NCBI RefSeq assembly: GCF_014250515.1
Contig: NZ_CP060202.1
Location: forward strand, 124,001-188,000
Source of the DNA: Hymenobacter sediminicola
Lineage (GTDB): Bacteria > Bacteroidota > Bacteroidia > Cytophagales > Hymenobacteraceae
Direction: 5' to 3'
Length of the DNA stretch: 64,000 nucleotides
Every line of letters begins with the position of its first letter. Within the stretch, counting starts at the first letter, position 1. The translations under genes were made by a program, and so were the position numbers. Below the pieces are notes generated by a model. The model was not told the origin of the DNA and made no database searches. It worked only from the letters and a program-made list of their open reading frames with translations. Below, one piece after another: positions 23,698 to 31,077 of this stretch.

Positions 23698-25156
23698 TCA
23701 GTCTCCGTCCTCTCTGCTACCTGCCGGTTCGGCTGGGGAGCATCTGCCGCTGGCTTTGCTGCGGCAGTATGTGGCCGGTACGCTGCCTGCCACTGAGCAG
23801 TACCGCGTAGAGCGCCACACCCAAGCCTGTACGCGCTGCGCCGATGTGCTGGAAGGGTTGTCTCTGACCAGCCAAGCGGCTACTGATAAGTCCCTTTCTG
23901 AACTGCAGGCCCGTCTTCGTGCCCGCGTAGCCGAGCTGGAGCCCGATGTGGTAGTTCCGGCCGGGATGTTCGTGCGGTCCTGGCAGCAGCTAGCAGCCGT
24001 GGTACTGCTGCTGCTGGTAGGCACTGGCGTATGGCTAGGCCTGCGCCGCTCCTCTGATGGACCAACGGCAGCACCACGTGTTGCTCAGCGCCAGCCAGCT
24101 GCTACTCCCGAAACATATGCCACCGTTCCTCCAGACGCAGCTTCGCCAGCTCCTGACGTTGAGGTAGCTGACAAGTCCGTCGTCACGCCTGAAGCAGCCG
24201 CTTCAGCTCCGTCAGTTGCGCTGAACACAAGCCCAGTGAAAGCCCGCCGCTCAGCAAAACCGGCACGGACACCAGAGGATACAGCGCTTGAATCGGGTAG
24301 CGGTGGCATAGCCATGGCCAGCGCCTCTGTTGCCCTAGCCGATGCGGACGGTGGGCAGGGTATTTCGGAAGAAGCAGAGTCTGCTGCCAATAGAATCAGC
24401 ACGGCTGACGATGAAGCAACGAAACAGACCGTAGCAGCGCCGCAGGTTATGACTAAGGCGAAAAGCAAAGCCGCTACAGCCCGGATGCAGGCTGCGGCCG
24501 CGCCGGCAGCTATTGATAATATGGCGAAAACCCGCACTATAGATGCTAAGGGCCTCAACGCTGGCACCCGCACGGTTCGGGGCCGCGTCACAAACTACGT
24601 GAGTGGAGAAGGCCTGGGTGGGGTGCAGATACGAGCCAATGGCGTGAGCACCGGGGTAAGTACTGCTGCCGATGGCTCTTTCAGCGTCTCAATACCTGCC
24701 GCTGCCACCACGCTGGCCTTCGAAGCTGCTGGGTATCTGCTCAAGGAACAGGTACTTGCCAAGGATTCCGACGAAGTAAAACTGACACTCGCCCCGAAGC
24801 CAACAGAGGCGCCTGTATTGGTGCGCCGCGAAAAGGCCCCGGCAACAATAGACCTAGCAGCTACGCCGGCCGGTGGGCAGCGGGCTTTCCGAGACTATCT
24901 GCGGGACAGCCTGGAGTACCCTGAAAAAGCAATGAAGGACGAAAAAGAGGGCAGTGTTAAACTCAGCTTCTTGGTGAACGTCGATGGTACGCTGCAGAAT
25001 ATCAAGGTGATGAAAGGACTCACGGAGGAGTGTGATGCCGAAGCCATCCGGCTGCTACAGGAAGGCCCTGCCTGGCATCCGGCTATCATCAACGGCCGCC
25101 GCACAGCGCGCACGGTTCAGATCAGCATCCCGTTCCGAATTGCCGACCATCAGTAA
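23684..25156 (+). CDS. Anti-sigma zinc-finger / CarboxypepD_reg / TonB C-terminal fusion protein
   Basis: 490 residues from the ATG at 23684, which overlaps the sigma gene. An N-terminal zinc-type anti-sigma domain carries His45-xxx-Cys49-xx-Cys52. One membrane helix spans about 101-120. A long, Ala/Ser/Thr/Lys-rich periplasmic linker runs to about 290. Then come a CarboxypepD_reg-like beta-sandwich (RTVRGRVTNYVSGEGLGGVQI, about 295-365) and a C-terminal TonB domain (about 395-487: FRDYLRDSLEYPEKAM, LSFLVNVDGTLQNIKVMKG, AWHPAIINGRRTARTVQISIPF). The sigma partner is expected to bind the N terminus. Joining anti-sigma and TonB parts suggests that an outer-membrane contact signals to the sigma factor directly. 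Confidence 0.9.
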   Translation: MRPDNQSPSSLLPAGSAGEHLPLALLRQYVAGTLPATEQYRVERHTQACTRCADVLEGLSLTSQAATDKSLSELQARLRARVAELEPDVVVPAGMFVRSWQQLAAVVLLLLVGTGVWLGLRRSSDGPTAAPRVAQRQPAATPETYATVPPDAASPAPDVEVADKSVVTPEAAASAPSVALNTSPVKARRSAKPARTPEDTALESGSGGIAMASASVALADADGGQGISEEAESAANRISTADDEATKQTVAAPQVMTKAKSKAATARMQAAAAPAAIDNMAKTRTIDAKGLNAGTRTVRGRVTNYVSGEGLGGVQIRANGVSTGVSTAADGSFSVSIPAAATTLAFEAAGYLLKEQVLAKDSDEVKLTLAPKPTEAPVLVRREKAPATIDLAATPAGGQRAFRDYLRDSLEYPEKAMKDEKEGSVKLSFLVNVDGTLQNIKVMKGLTEECDAEAIRLLQEGPAWHPAIINGRRTARTVQISIPFRIADHQ

Positions 25157-25169
25157 GCGGATACAATAA

Positions 25170-25220
25170 GGAGGCGTTTGCCTTCAGGATGCCACCGGCA
25201 CTCTGAAGGCAAACGCCTCC
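25170..25220. terminator. Perfect 18-bp-arm bidirectional terminator
   Basis: Arms 25170-25187 and 25203-25220 are exact complements (GGAGGCGTTTGCCTTCAG). It lies between the convergent stops at 25156 (plus) and 25245 (minus). Confidence 0.85.
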
Positions 25221-25244
25221 TACACTTTTCAGAATGCAAAGCAG

Positions 25245-25487
25245 TTAGCCGCTGTAGCCGCCGCCGCTCTCGGGCTCGGTGGCGCTGCCACCGGCTTTGT
25301 CGGGTGTGGGTAACTCGGGCTCGGTTTTGAGTTCAACCTGGCTATAGTCGGGCGCACCATTGCCGGCGGTAGCTACTGGCGTTTCGGTGGTGCTGTCCGG
25401 ACGGGTAGTGCTAGCGGCTTGGGCAGTAGTGGGGGTGTCGGGCTTGGCAGATAAGGCGTCGGATTCGTCTTCGAATGTCTTTTTCAT
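25245..25487 (-). CDS. Small disordered Thr/Pro/Glu-rich protein
   Basis: 80 residues starting MKKTFEDESDALSAKPDT. The sequence is low complexity, rich in Thr, Pro, Ala, Glu and Ser, ending in a Gly-rich tail (GGSATEPESGGGYSG). There is no signal peptide, membrane segment or known domain. It is divergent from fumC and convergent with the TonB fusion gene across the strong terminator. The start has no visible RBS. It resembles the other small disordered proteins in the window in character only. Confidence 0.55.
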   Translation of the reverse strand: MKKTFEDESDALSAKPDTPTTAQAASTTRPDSTTETPVATAGNGAPDYSQVELKTEPELPTPDKAGGSATEPESGGGYSG

Positions 25488-25613
25488 GGTGGGTGGCTTC
25501 TATAACGGCAGCGGATATACTGCCTGTTGGGCTATACGCAGCCTGCTGGCAAGGGACCATGCCCAGCAACCGCAGAATTTTGGGGTTTCGATAGGGCGCC
25601 GGGTGTGGTTGCG

Positions 25614-25621
25614 TACTTTTG
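25614..25621 (+). promoter_or_regulatory. -7 element TACTTTTG of fumC
   Basis: Exact TAnnTTTG match, 64 bases upstream of the fumC ATG, giving a leader of roughly 55 bases. The -33 element is not obvious. Confidence 0.45.
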
Positions 25622-25685
25622 CCCCGGCGGCTCCGGCCGTAGCTACCTTCCCTGTTACTTCATTCCCTTCTCACCCCACAGAAGC

Positions 25686-27092
25686 ATGACGCAGTTCCGC
25701 ACCGAGAAAGACACCATGGGCACCGTGCAGGTGCCAGCCGACGCCTACTACGGCGCCCAGACCCAGCGCAGCATCGACAACTTTCAGATTGCCCAGGACA
25801 TCAACCGGATGCCCAAGGAAATCATCCGCGCCTTCGCCTACCTCAAGAAAGCCGCCGCCCTCACCAACCGCGACGCCGGCATCCTCGACGCCGACAAGGC
25901 CGCGCTGATTGGCCGCGTGTGCGACGAAATCCTGGACGGTAAGCTCGATAAGGAGTTTCCGCTGGTGGTATGGCAGACCGGCTCGGGCACGCAGAGCAAC
26001 ATGAACGTGAACGAAGTGGTAGCCTACCGCGGCCACGTGCTGCAGGGCGGCAGCCTCGCGGATGAGAAGAAGGTGCTTGCCCCCAACGACGACGTGAACA
26101 AGAGCCAAAGCTCGAACGACACGTTCCCGACGGCCATGCACATTGCGGCCTACAAAATCCTGGTGGAAACCACCATTCCCGGCATCGAGAAGCTGCGCGA
26201 CACGCTCAAAAGCAAGTCGGAGCAGTTCATGCACATCGTCAAAATCGGCCGCACCCACCTCATGGATGCTACCCCGCTGACGGTGGGCCAGGAGTTTTCG
26301 GGCTATGTGTCGCAGCTCGACCACGGCCTGCGCGCCATCAAAAACACGCTGGCGCATTTGAGCGAGCTGGCTCTGGGCGGCACCGCCGTAGGCACCGGCA
26401 TCAACACGCCCGCCGGCTACTCCGAGAACGTGGCCAAGCACATTGCCGACCTCACCGGCCTGCCGTTCATCACCGCCGAAAACAAGTTTGAGGCCCTGGC
26501 CGCCCACGACGCCATTGTGGAAGCCCACGGCGCTTTGAAAACCGTAGCCGCTTCGCTGATGAAAATCGGCAACGACATCCGGTTGCTGGCTTCGGGCCCG
26601 CGCGCCGGCATTGGCGAGCTGCACATCCCTGACAACGAGCCCGGCTCCAGCATCATGCCCGGCAAGGTGAACCCCACTCAGTGCGAAGCCATGACGATGG
26701 TAGCCGCTCAGGTGATGGGCAACGACGTGGCCATCAACATTGGCGGCATGAACGGGCACTTCGAGCTGAACGTGTTCAAGCCGGTGATGATTTACAACTT
26801 CCTGCATTCGGCCCGCCTGATTGGCGATGTGTGCGTGAGCTTCAACGACAAGTGCGCTGTGGGCATCGAGCCTCTGGAAGCCAACATCAAGAAGCACGTC
26901 GATTCGTCGCTGATGCTGGTAACGGCCCTCAACCCGCACATTGGCTACTACAAAGCCGCCGAAATTGCCCAGACGGCCCACAAAAACGGCTCGACGCTGA
27001 AAGAAACCGCGCTGCAGCTCGGCTACCTCACCGAGGAGCAGTTCAATGAGTGGCTGAAGCCCGAGGACATGGTAGGCGAAATCAAGAAATAA
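25686..27092 (+). CDS. fumC: Class II fumarate hydratase
   Basis: 468 residues from the ATG at 25686. [29 protein letters not shown] at the N terminus, [35 protein letters not shown] and the signature [17 protein letters not shown] (about 319-335) identify the iron-independent, oxygen-stable fumarase that interconverts fumarate and malate in the TCA cycle. It is single-copy here and not in an operon. Codon use is as strongly biased as in pckA, consistent with high expression. A hairpin terminator follows. Confidence 0.98.
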   Translation: MTQFRTEKDTMGTVQVPADAYYGAQTQRSIDNFQIAQDINRMPKEIIRAFAYLKKAAALTNRDAGILDADKAALIGRVCDEILDGKLDKEFPLVVWQTGSGTQSNMNVNEVVAYRGHVLQGGSLADEKKVLAPNDDVNKSQSSNDTFPTAMHIAAYKILVETTIPGIEKLRDTLKSKSEQFMHIVKIGRTHLMDATPLTVGQEFSGYVSQLDHGLRAIKNTLAHLSELALGGTAVGTGINTPAGYSENVAKHIADLTGLPFITAENKFEALAAHDAIVEAHGALKTVAASLMKIGNDIRLLASGPRAGIGELHIPDNEPGSSIMPGKVNPTQCEAMTMVAAQVMGNDVAINIGGMNGHFELNVFKPVMIYNFLHSARLIGDVCVSFNDKCAVGIEPLEANIKKHVDSSLMLVTALNPHIGYYKAAEIAQTAHKNGSTLKETALQLGYLTEEQFNEWLKPEDMVGEIKK

Positions 27093-27116
27093 CGCCAGCC
27101 TCTAGTGGCACCCCAA

Positions 27117-27150
27117 AACGCTGCTGTTCCACCCCGGAGCAGCGGCGTTT
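27117..27150 (+). terminator. Terminator after fumC
   Basis: AACGCTGCTG and CAGCGGCGTT arms with a short loop and a following T-rich run, 25 bases after the stop. Confidence 0.75.
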
Positions 27151-27198
27151 CGGTTTTTCGGGCATCTTTACGCGGCGTACTTCATTTGCCGTACCTGC

Positions 27199-27795
27199 AT
27201 GGATTTCACCCGCGACATTCTGCTCGAAAACGACCGGGCTCTGCTGCGTCCCTTGGCTGCTACCGATGCAGACTTGCTGGAGCCCGCTGCCGCCGACCCG
27301 GAATTGTGGCGCTACACCCTCACCCGCGCCGACGACCGGGCCAGCCTAGAGGCCTATGTGGCAGCCGCGCTGCAAGGCCGGGCGCAGGCGCGACGCTATC
27401 CGTTCGTTATCATGGATAAGCAAACGGGCCGGGCGGCGGGCAGCACCAGCTATTACAACGTGGTGCCCGAGGAACAACGCCTGAGCATCGGCTACACCTG
27501 GATTGGCACTGATTTTCAGCGTACGGGCCTCAACCGGGCCGCCAAGCATCTGCTGTTGCGCTACGCCTTCGACGAGCTAGGTTGTGAGCGGGTGGAGCTG
27601 GAGACTGACGCCCGTAACTATAAGTCGCAGAACGCTATGCGGCAGATGGGAGCCACCGAGGAGGGCCGGCTGCGCAGCCACCGTCCCACGCAGGGCGGCA
27701 TCCGGCGCGACACTATTATCTTCAGCATTATCCGGCCGGAGTGGCAGTTGCTGCGGCACACCATCTTCGGCGCTTTCGATACGGCCCGTGGCTAA
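27199..27795 (+). CDS. GNAT family N-acetyltransferase (RimJ/RimL type)
   Basis: 198 residues. LRPLAATDADLLEPAAADPELWRYT at the N terminus, GSTSYYNVVPEEQRLSIGYTWIGTDFQRTGLNRAAKHLLLRYAFDELGCERVELETDARNYKSQNAMRQMGATEEGRLRSH is the acetyl-CoA-binding core with RxxGxx/A-like loop (QRTGLN). The RimJ/RimL-like C-terminal RRDTIIFSIIRPEW ends it. Its substrate is unknown. The diacylglycerol kinase gene begins 8 bases before its stop, so the two are coupled. Confidence 0.9.
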   Translation: MDFTRDILLENDRALLRPLAATDADLLEPAAADPELWRYTLTRADDRASLEAYVAAALQGRAQARRYPFVIMDKQTGRAAGSTSYYNVVPEEQRLSIGYTWIGTDFQRTGLNRAAKHLLLRYAFDELGCERVELETDARNYKSQNAMRQMGATEEGRLRSHRPTQGGIRRDTIIFSIIRPEWQLLRHTIFGAFDTARG

Positions 27796-28192
27796 GTCTG
27801 CTCCCCAACCCCGCCGCTTTCCGGCGTTGCTGCGCCAGCGGGCTGCCAGCTTCGGCCACGCTTTCCGGGGTGTCGCGGCAGCGCTGCGCACAGAGGTGCA
27901 CCTGCAGTTGCATGCAGTGGCCACGGTGGCGGTGCTGGGGCTGGGCTGGTACTTTGGGCTGGAACGGTGGGAGTGGGCGTTGGTAGCGCTGGCCGTGGGG
28001 CTGGTCTGGAGTCTAGAACTGGTGAATACGGCTATCGAGGCGGTGGTAAATCTGGTGTCGCCGGAGTACCACCCGCTGGCGGGCCGGGCCAAGGATGTGG
28101 CGGCCGGGGCGGTGCTGGCGGGTGCCATAGCGGCGCTGGTGGTCGGGCTGCTGCTATTTGGGCCGCGCGTGTGGGCCTTAGTGGCTGAGTAG
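27788..28192 (+). CDS. dgkA: Diacylglycerol/undecaprenol kinase family protein
   Basis: 134 residues from a GTG at 27788, which overlaps the GNAT stop by 8 bases. After a basic N terminus the family pattern appears: ASFGHAFRGVAAALRTEVHLQLHAVATVAVLGLG, then WALVALAVGLVWSLELVNTAIEAVVNLVSPEYHPLAGRAKDVAAGAVL, and a final membrane helix. Three membrane segments and the ELVNTAIE catalytic motif are characteristic. Gram-negative DgkA recycles diacylglycerol; Bacteroidota and Firmicute members may act on undecaprenol. The exact substrate is undecided. Confidence 0.92.
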   Translation: MAKSAPQPRRFPALLRQRAASFGHAFRGVAAALRTEVHLQLHAVATVAVLGLGWYFGLERWEWALVALAVGLVWSLELVNTAIEAVVNLVSPEYHPLAGRAKDVAAGAVLAGAIAALVVGLLLFGPRVWALVAE

Positions 28193-28288
28193 TTGCCGAA
28201 CCCTACGACGGATGAGGGCGTAAGCTCGGGTATGCGGCTGGCTTTTTTGGTCGGCCTGCTTATTTTCGCGCCTTCTTTTTCCGTGCTT

Positions 28289-28765
28289 ATGCGCTCCTCT
28301 TCGTTTTTGCCAGCTGCGGCGGTAAGTCTGCTGCTGTTCGGGTTTTCCTGTCAGAAAAACGTCAGCGTCACGACACCTACTGACACACCCGCGTCTGGCA
28401 CAACGGGTATCACCTCTACGCCTGCGCCGGCTGCCAAAAACACCACGACGCCTGTGCCCGATGCGCCGGTTGCGCAGTTTGACACCACGGCCCGCCCCGG
28501 CTGGCTGCGTGCCAAAATAGATGCTCATTTAGCCGAGAAAAAGCAGAACCCGCCTATCCAGATTTTCCGTTACCGCTACAAGGATGCCGTAGTGTACTAC
28601 GAAACGTCGCCGTGCTGTGACCAGTTTACCAACCTCTACGACCAGAAGGGCAAGCTCATCTGCCACCCGGATGGCGGCTTTACCGGCCGCGGCGACGGAA
28701 ACTGTGCAGATTTCAACAAAAACAAAACCGAGGAAAAGCTGGTTTGGCAGGACCCGAGACAGTAA
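28289..28765 (+). CDS. Lipoprotein with conserved CCDQ...PDGG domain of unknown function
   Basis: 158 residues from the ATG at 28289, which gives a lipoprotein-like signal (LLLFGFSC, Cys21); an earlier ATG at 28232 is possible. A Thr/Pro/Ala-rich linker precedes a compact C-terminal domain: IQIFRYRYKDAVVYYETSPCCDQFTNLYDQKGKLICHPDGGFTGRGDGNCADF. The four cysteines and PDGG..G.GDG pattern recur in small Bacteroidota lipoproteins; I believe this is a DUF6970-like domain but could not check. Function unknown. Confidence 0.75.
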   Translation: MRSSSFLPAAAVSLLLFGFSCQKNVSVTTPTDTPASGTTGITSTPAPAAKNTTTPVPDAPVAQFDTTARPGWLRAKIDAHLAEKKQNPPIQIFRYRYKDAVVYYETSPCCDQFTNLYDQKGKLICHPDGGFTGRGDGNCADFNKNKTEEKLVWQDPRQ

Positions 28766-28794
28766 CCGGAGCCCGGCTCTAATGCCCAAGTACC

Positions 28795-29292
28795 ATGATT
28801 AATACCAACGAAAAGCTGGGAGCCTACAACGTGTGGGCTAACGAAACCCTGCTGCACCACCTCGACGGCCTTGTGGCCAATGGCCAGGAAATTCCGGCCG
28901 TCTGCCTGCGTCTTTTCAGCCATGTGCTCAATGCTCAAGCCATCTGGCTCGGCCGCCTTACGGCTACGCCCAGCCCCGTGAAGGTGTGGCAGGAGCACGA
29001 CTTACGGGGCCTGCACCACTGGCACGAGCAAACGTCGGAGCGGTTTCAGCAGTACGTGCAGAACGCCGACGAAGCGGAGCAGTTGCGCCTGATTTCCTAT
29101 ACCAACTCGGCCGGCGACACCTACACCAGCCAGGTGTCAGATATTTTCACGCATGTGCCGGTGCATGCCAACTACCACCGGTCTCAGGTAGCCACTCGCT
29201 TACGTGAAAACGGCCTCGAACCCATCAATACCGACTATATCACCTACTGCCGCGAGCTGACAGCTGCCGGCAAGGAGCAGGTGAGTCTGTAA
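28795..29292 (+). CDS. DinB family protein
   Basis: 165 residues. It starts INTNEKLGAYNVWANETLLHHLDGL and has VCLRLFSHVLNAQAIWLGRL and VSDIFTHVPVHANYHRSQVATRLRENG, which place the three metal-ligand histidines of the DinB four-helix bundle (His in SHVLNAQ, and HANYHR). These proteins use a divalent metal and often act as thiol-dependent enzymes, such as bacillithiol transferases; the substrate is unknown here. It is monocistronic or loosely linked to the thioredoxin-like gene after it. Confidence 0.88.
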   Translation: MINTNEKLGAYNVWANETLLHHLDGLVANGQEIPAVCLRLFSHVLNAQAIWLGRLTATPSPVKVWQEHDLRGLHHWHEQTSERFQQYVQNADEAEQLRLISYTNSAGDTYTSQVSDIFTHVPVHANYHRSQVATRLRENGLEPINTDYITYCRELTAAGKEQVSL

Positions 29293-29320
29293 GAATATTG
29301 CCGCTTTGTCGGTTATAGAG

Positions 29321-29347
29321 GCCTTTTCGGAATATTGCCGAAAAGGC
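29321..29347 (+). terminator. Hairpin after the dinB-like gene
   Basis: Arms GCCTTTTCGG (29321-29330) and CCGAAAAGGC (29338-29347) around a seven-base loop, 28 bases after the stop. The T run is short. Confidence 0.55.
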
Positions 29348-29376
29348 TTCTGCATTCTGATCTAACCCTTCCGCCC

Positions 29377-29997
29377 ATGTCCACTACCGCCCAGCCCGTT
29401 CCTGTTCTCACGCCCGAGCGCCTCGCTACGGCCTATTCTTACGTCAGCTATCGGCTGCTTATTGATGAGTTGTTGGCCGACAACAAAACCACCGGCCCCC
29501 AGCAGTCGGAGGAACTGACCGAGTATACCCGCCTGAACGTGCAGCGCATGAAGCGCCTCGACAAAACGGTGCAGTTGCTGCCTGCCATCCAAACCACTCT
29601 AAACCGGATGCAGGGCCAATATGTGTGGCTCATCATCACGGAAGGCTGGTGTGGTGATGCCTCGCAGATTGTGCCGGTGCTGGAAGCCGTGGCCCAGGCC
29701 TCGGGAGGCAAAATCACAACGCATTATGTATTGCGCGACGAGCACCCGGACCTGATGGACCGTTACCTAACGGATGGCGCCCGTTCCATCCCGAAGCTGG
29801 TAGTGCTGCACGCCGACACGCTCACGGAGGCACTGCACTGGGGGCCGCGCCCGGCTCCGGCCCAGAAGCTGCTACTGGACCTGAAAGCTCGCGGCGCCAC
29901 CCACGAAGAATACGCCGAGCAGGTACACGGCTGGTACGCCCACGACAAAACCCAGACCACCCAGGGTGAGCTGCTCGCATTACTACAAAACCTGTAG
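29377..29997 (+). CDS. Thioredoxin-like protein with WCGDA motif
   Basis: 206 residues from the ATG at 29377. A helical N-terminal part (about 1-80, RLLIDELLADNKTTGP) precedes a thioredoxin fold (about 83-200) with YVWLIITEGWCGDASQIVPVLEAV, where Trp91-Cys92 is followed by GDA instead of a second cysteine, and the cis-Pro loop RSIPKLVVL. This is the Thioredoxin_9 type common in Bacteroidota and Bacilli. It lacks a signal peptide, so it is cytoplasmic. The single cysteine argues for a monothiol or chaperone role rather than disulfide exchange. Confidence 0.87.
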   Translation: MSTTAQPVPVLTPERLATAYSYVSYRLLIDELLADNKTTGPQQSEELTEYTRLNVQRMKRLDKTVQLLPAIQTTLNRMQGQYVWLIITEGWCGDASQIVPVLEAVAQASGGKITTHYVLRDEHPDLMDRYLTDGARSIPKLVVLHADTLTEALHWGPRPAPAQKLLLDLKARGATHEEYAEQVHGWYAHDKTQTTQGELLALLQNL

Positions 29998-30032
29998 AGC
30001 CTAGCCCACAGGGATATTCTTTATAAAAGGAA

Positions 30033-30063
30033 AGCCCCGCTTGCCGAATGTGCAAGCGGGGCT
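30033..30063 (+). terminator. Terminator after the thioredoxin-like gene
   Basis: AGCCCCGCTTGC and GCAAGCGGGGCT arms with a small loop, then a T-rich stretch. It sits between convergent stops at 29997 and 30089 and may serve both. Confidence 0.82.
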
Positions 30064-30088
30064 CTTTCTAGTGTTGTACCGACTCGGA

Positions 30089-30934
30089 TTACTGCAGTGA
30101 AATCGAGCCCAAATCTGTTACTTGGTCATTTACAATGGTGACACCAGTACGAGTGACAACACGGTAGGTAGGTTGGCCGGTAGGGGCTGTGGTTGTCGGG
30201 AACAGCTCGACGCGGTAGGTGCCCGAGGGCAAACCGCTAAACAGGAATGCGCCTGATGTGGCATCGGCTGCGGTGCTGAATGTGTCGGCGGGCGTGATGG
30301 ACTGGCGGATGGCCAGCACCTGGGGCCGGGCAGCCGCCGGTGTAGCGGTGCCGCGTAGGCTGGCTCGCAACTCCTGGGCCAGCACCCGAATCACGGGCTT
30401 CAGCAGATACCGCTCTTTCTTGTCGTTGCCAGGGTTCCAGTTGCCGCGCTCCACAATGGATTTGGCCACGTCGAAGTCCAGCAGGAGTTGGAATGTCTGG
30501 TCGGCACGCACGGTCACGTTGTCCAGTTTCAGCTTCACGCCGGAAGACTGGCCGCTGGGCGTTTTCAGGTCGTAGCGCTGTCCGTCGCGCCCGATTACGT
30601 ACGAGTCGGGGCCTAGTAGCAGGCGAATTTCCTTCAGGTCGCCGGGCTCAAAATCGGTGCTTACCAGTAGGGCCGAGCGGCCATTCACATACTCCAGCAC
30701 ATTGATAGACTGCGTCTGGAACGGCAGCGTCTGCCAGCCGTCGGGGTTATTTTCGTCTTTGAGGTGCACTTCTATCTGGCGCACATCCAGTACCACCTGC
30801 TGGAAGTCGCCGGGACCATCCATGAGGCGCACTTCCAGCTTGGTGTTGCCGGAAGCAGAGTCATCGTCTTTGCTGCAGCCGGTGAAAGCCAGGGCAGCCA
30901 GTAAAACTAGTGGGAGGAAGCGAGTCGGTTTCAT
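30089..30934 (-). CDS. DUF4382 domain lipoprotein
   Basis: 281 residues from the ATG at 30934. The signal is lipoprotein-type (LLAALAFTGC, Cys near 20), so the protein should be anchored in the envelope. The DUF4382 domain covers about residues 30-190: LEVRLMDGPGDFQQVVLDVRQIEVHL, INVLEYVNGRSALLVSTDFEPGDLKEIRLLLGPDSYVI and a FQLLLDFDVAKSIV end. A beta-sandwich similar to carboxypeptidase-regulatory folds forms the C terminus (ATSGAFLFSGLPSGTYRVELFP). Function unknown; probably surface-associated. Confidence 0.88.
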   Translation of the reverse strand: MKPTRFLPLVLLAALAFTGCSKDDDSASGNTKLEVRLMDGPGDFQQVVLDVRQIEVHLKDENNPDGWQTLPFQTQSINVLEYVNGRSALLVSTDFEPGDLKEIRLLLGPDSYVIGRDGQRYDLKTPSGQSSGVKLKLDNVTVRADQTFQLLLDFDVAKSIVERGNWNPGNDKKERYLLKPVIRVLAQELRASLRGTATPAAARPQVLAIRQSITPADTFSTAADATSGAFLFSGLPSGTYRVELFPTTTAPTGQPTYRVVTRTGVTIVNDQVTDLGSISLQ

Positions 30935-30966
30935 AAGAGTGGAAAAGGAAGCGTGAGAAAGCAAAA

Positions 30967-31007
30967 ACGGAGCAGTGCGGCGGTATACGTCCGCCGAGCT
31001 GCTCCGT
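30967..31007 (-). terminator. Hairpin terminator after the AsmA-like gene
   Basis: Nested arms: ACGGAGCAG (30967-30975) with CTGCTCCGT (30999-31007), and CGGCGG with CCGCCG inside. It lies between the AsmA-like gene and the DUF4382 gene, both minus, so it ends the former. Confidence 0.65.
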
Positions 31008-31077
31008 TGTGGCAACAAGCGGGCCAGCAGATGGCCTGAACGTTGCGCAATAAAATTCTATTGTCCTTCTTTTTGTG

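Noticed and set aside
25671..26981. 436-codon open frame antisense to fumC
   Set aside because: Same cause as for pckA; no start signal, no homology and full overlap with a certain gene.
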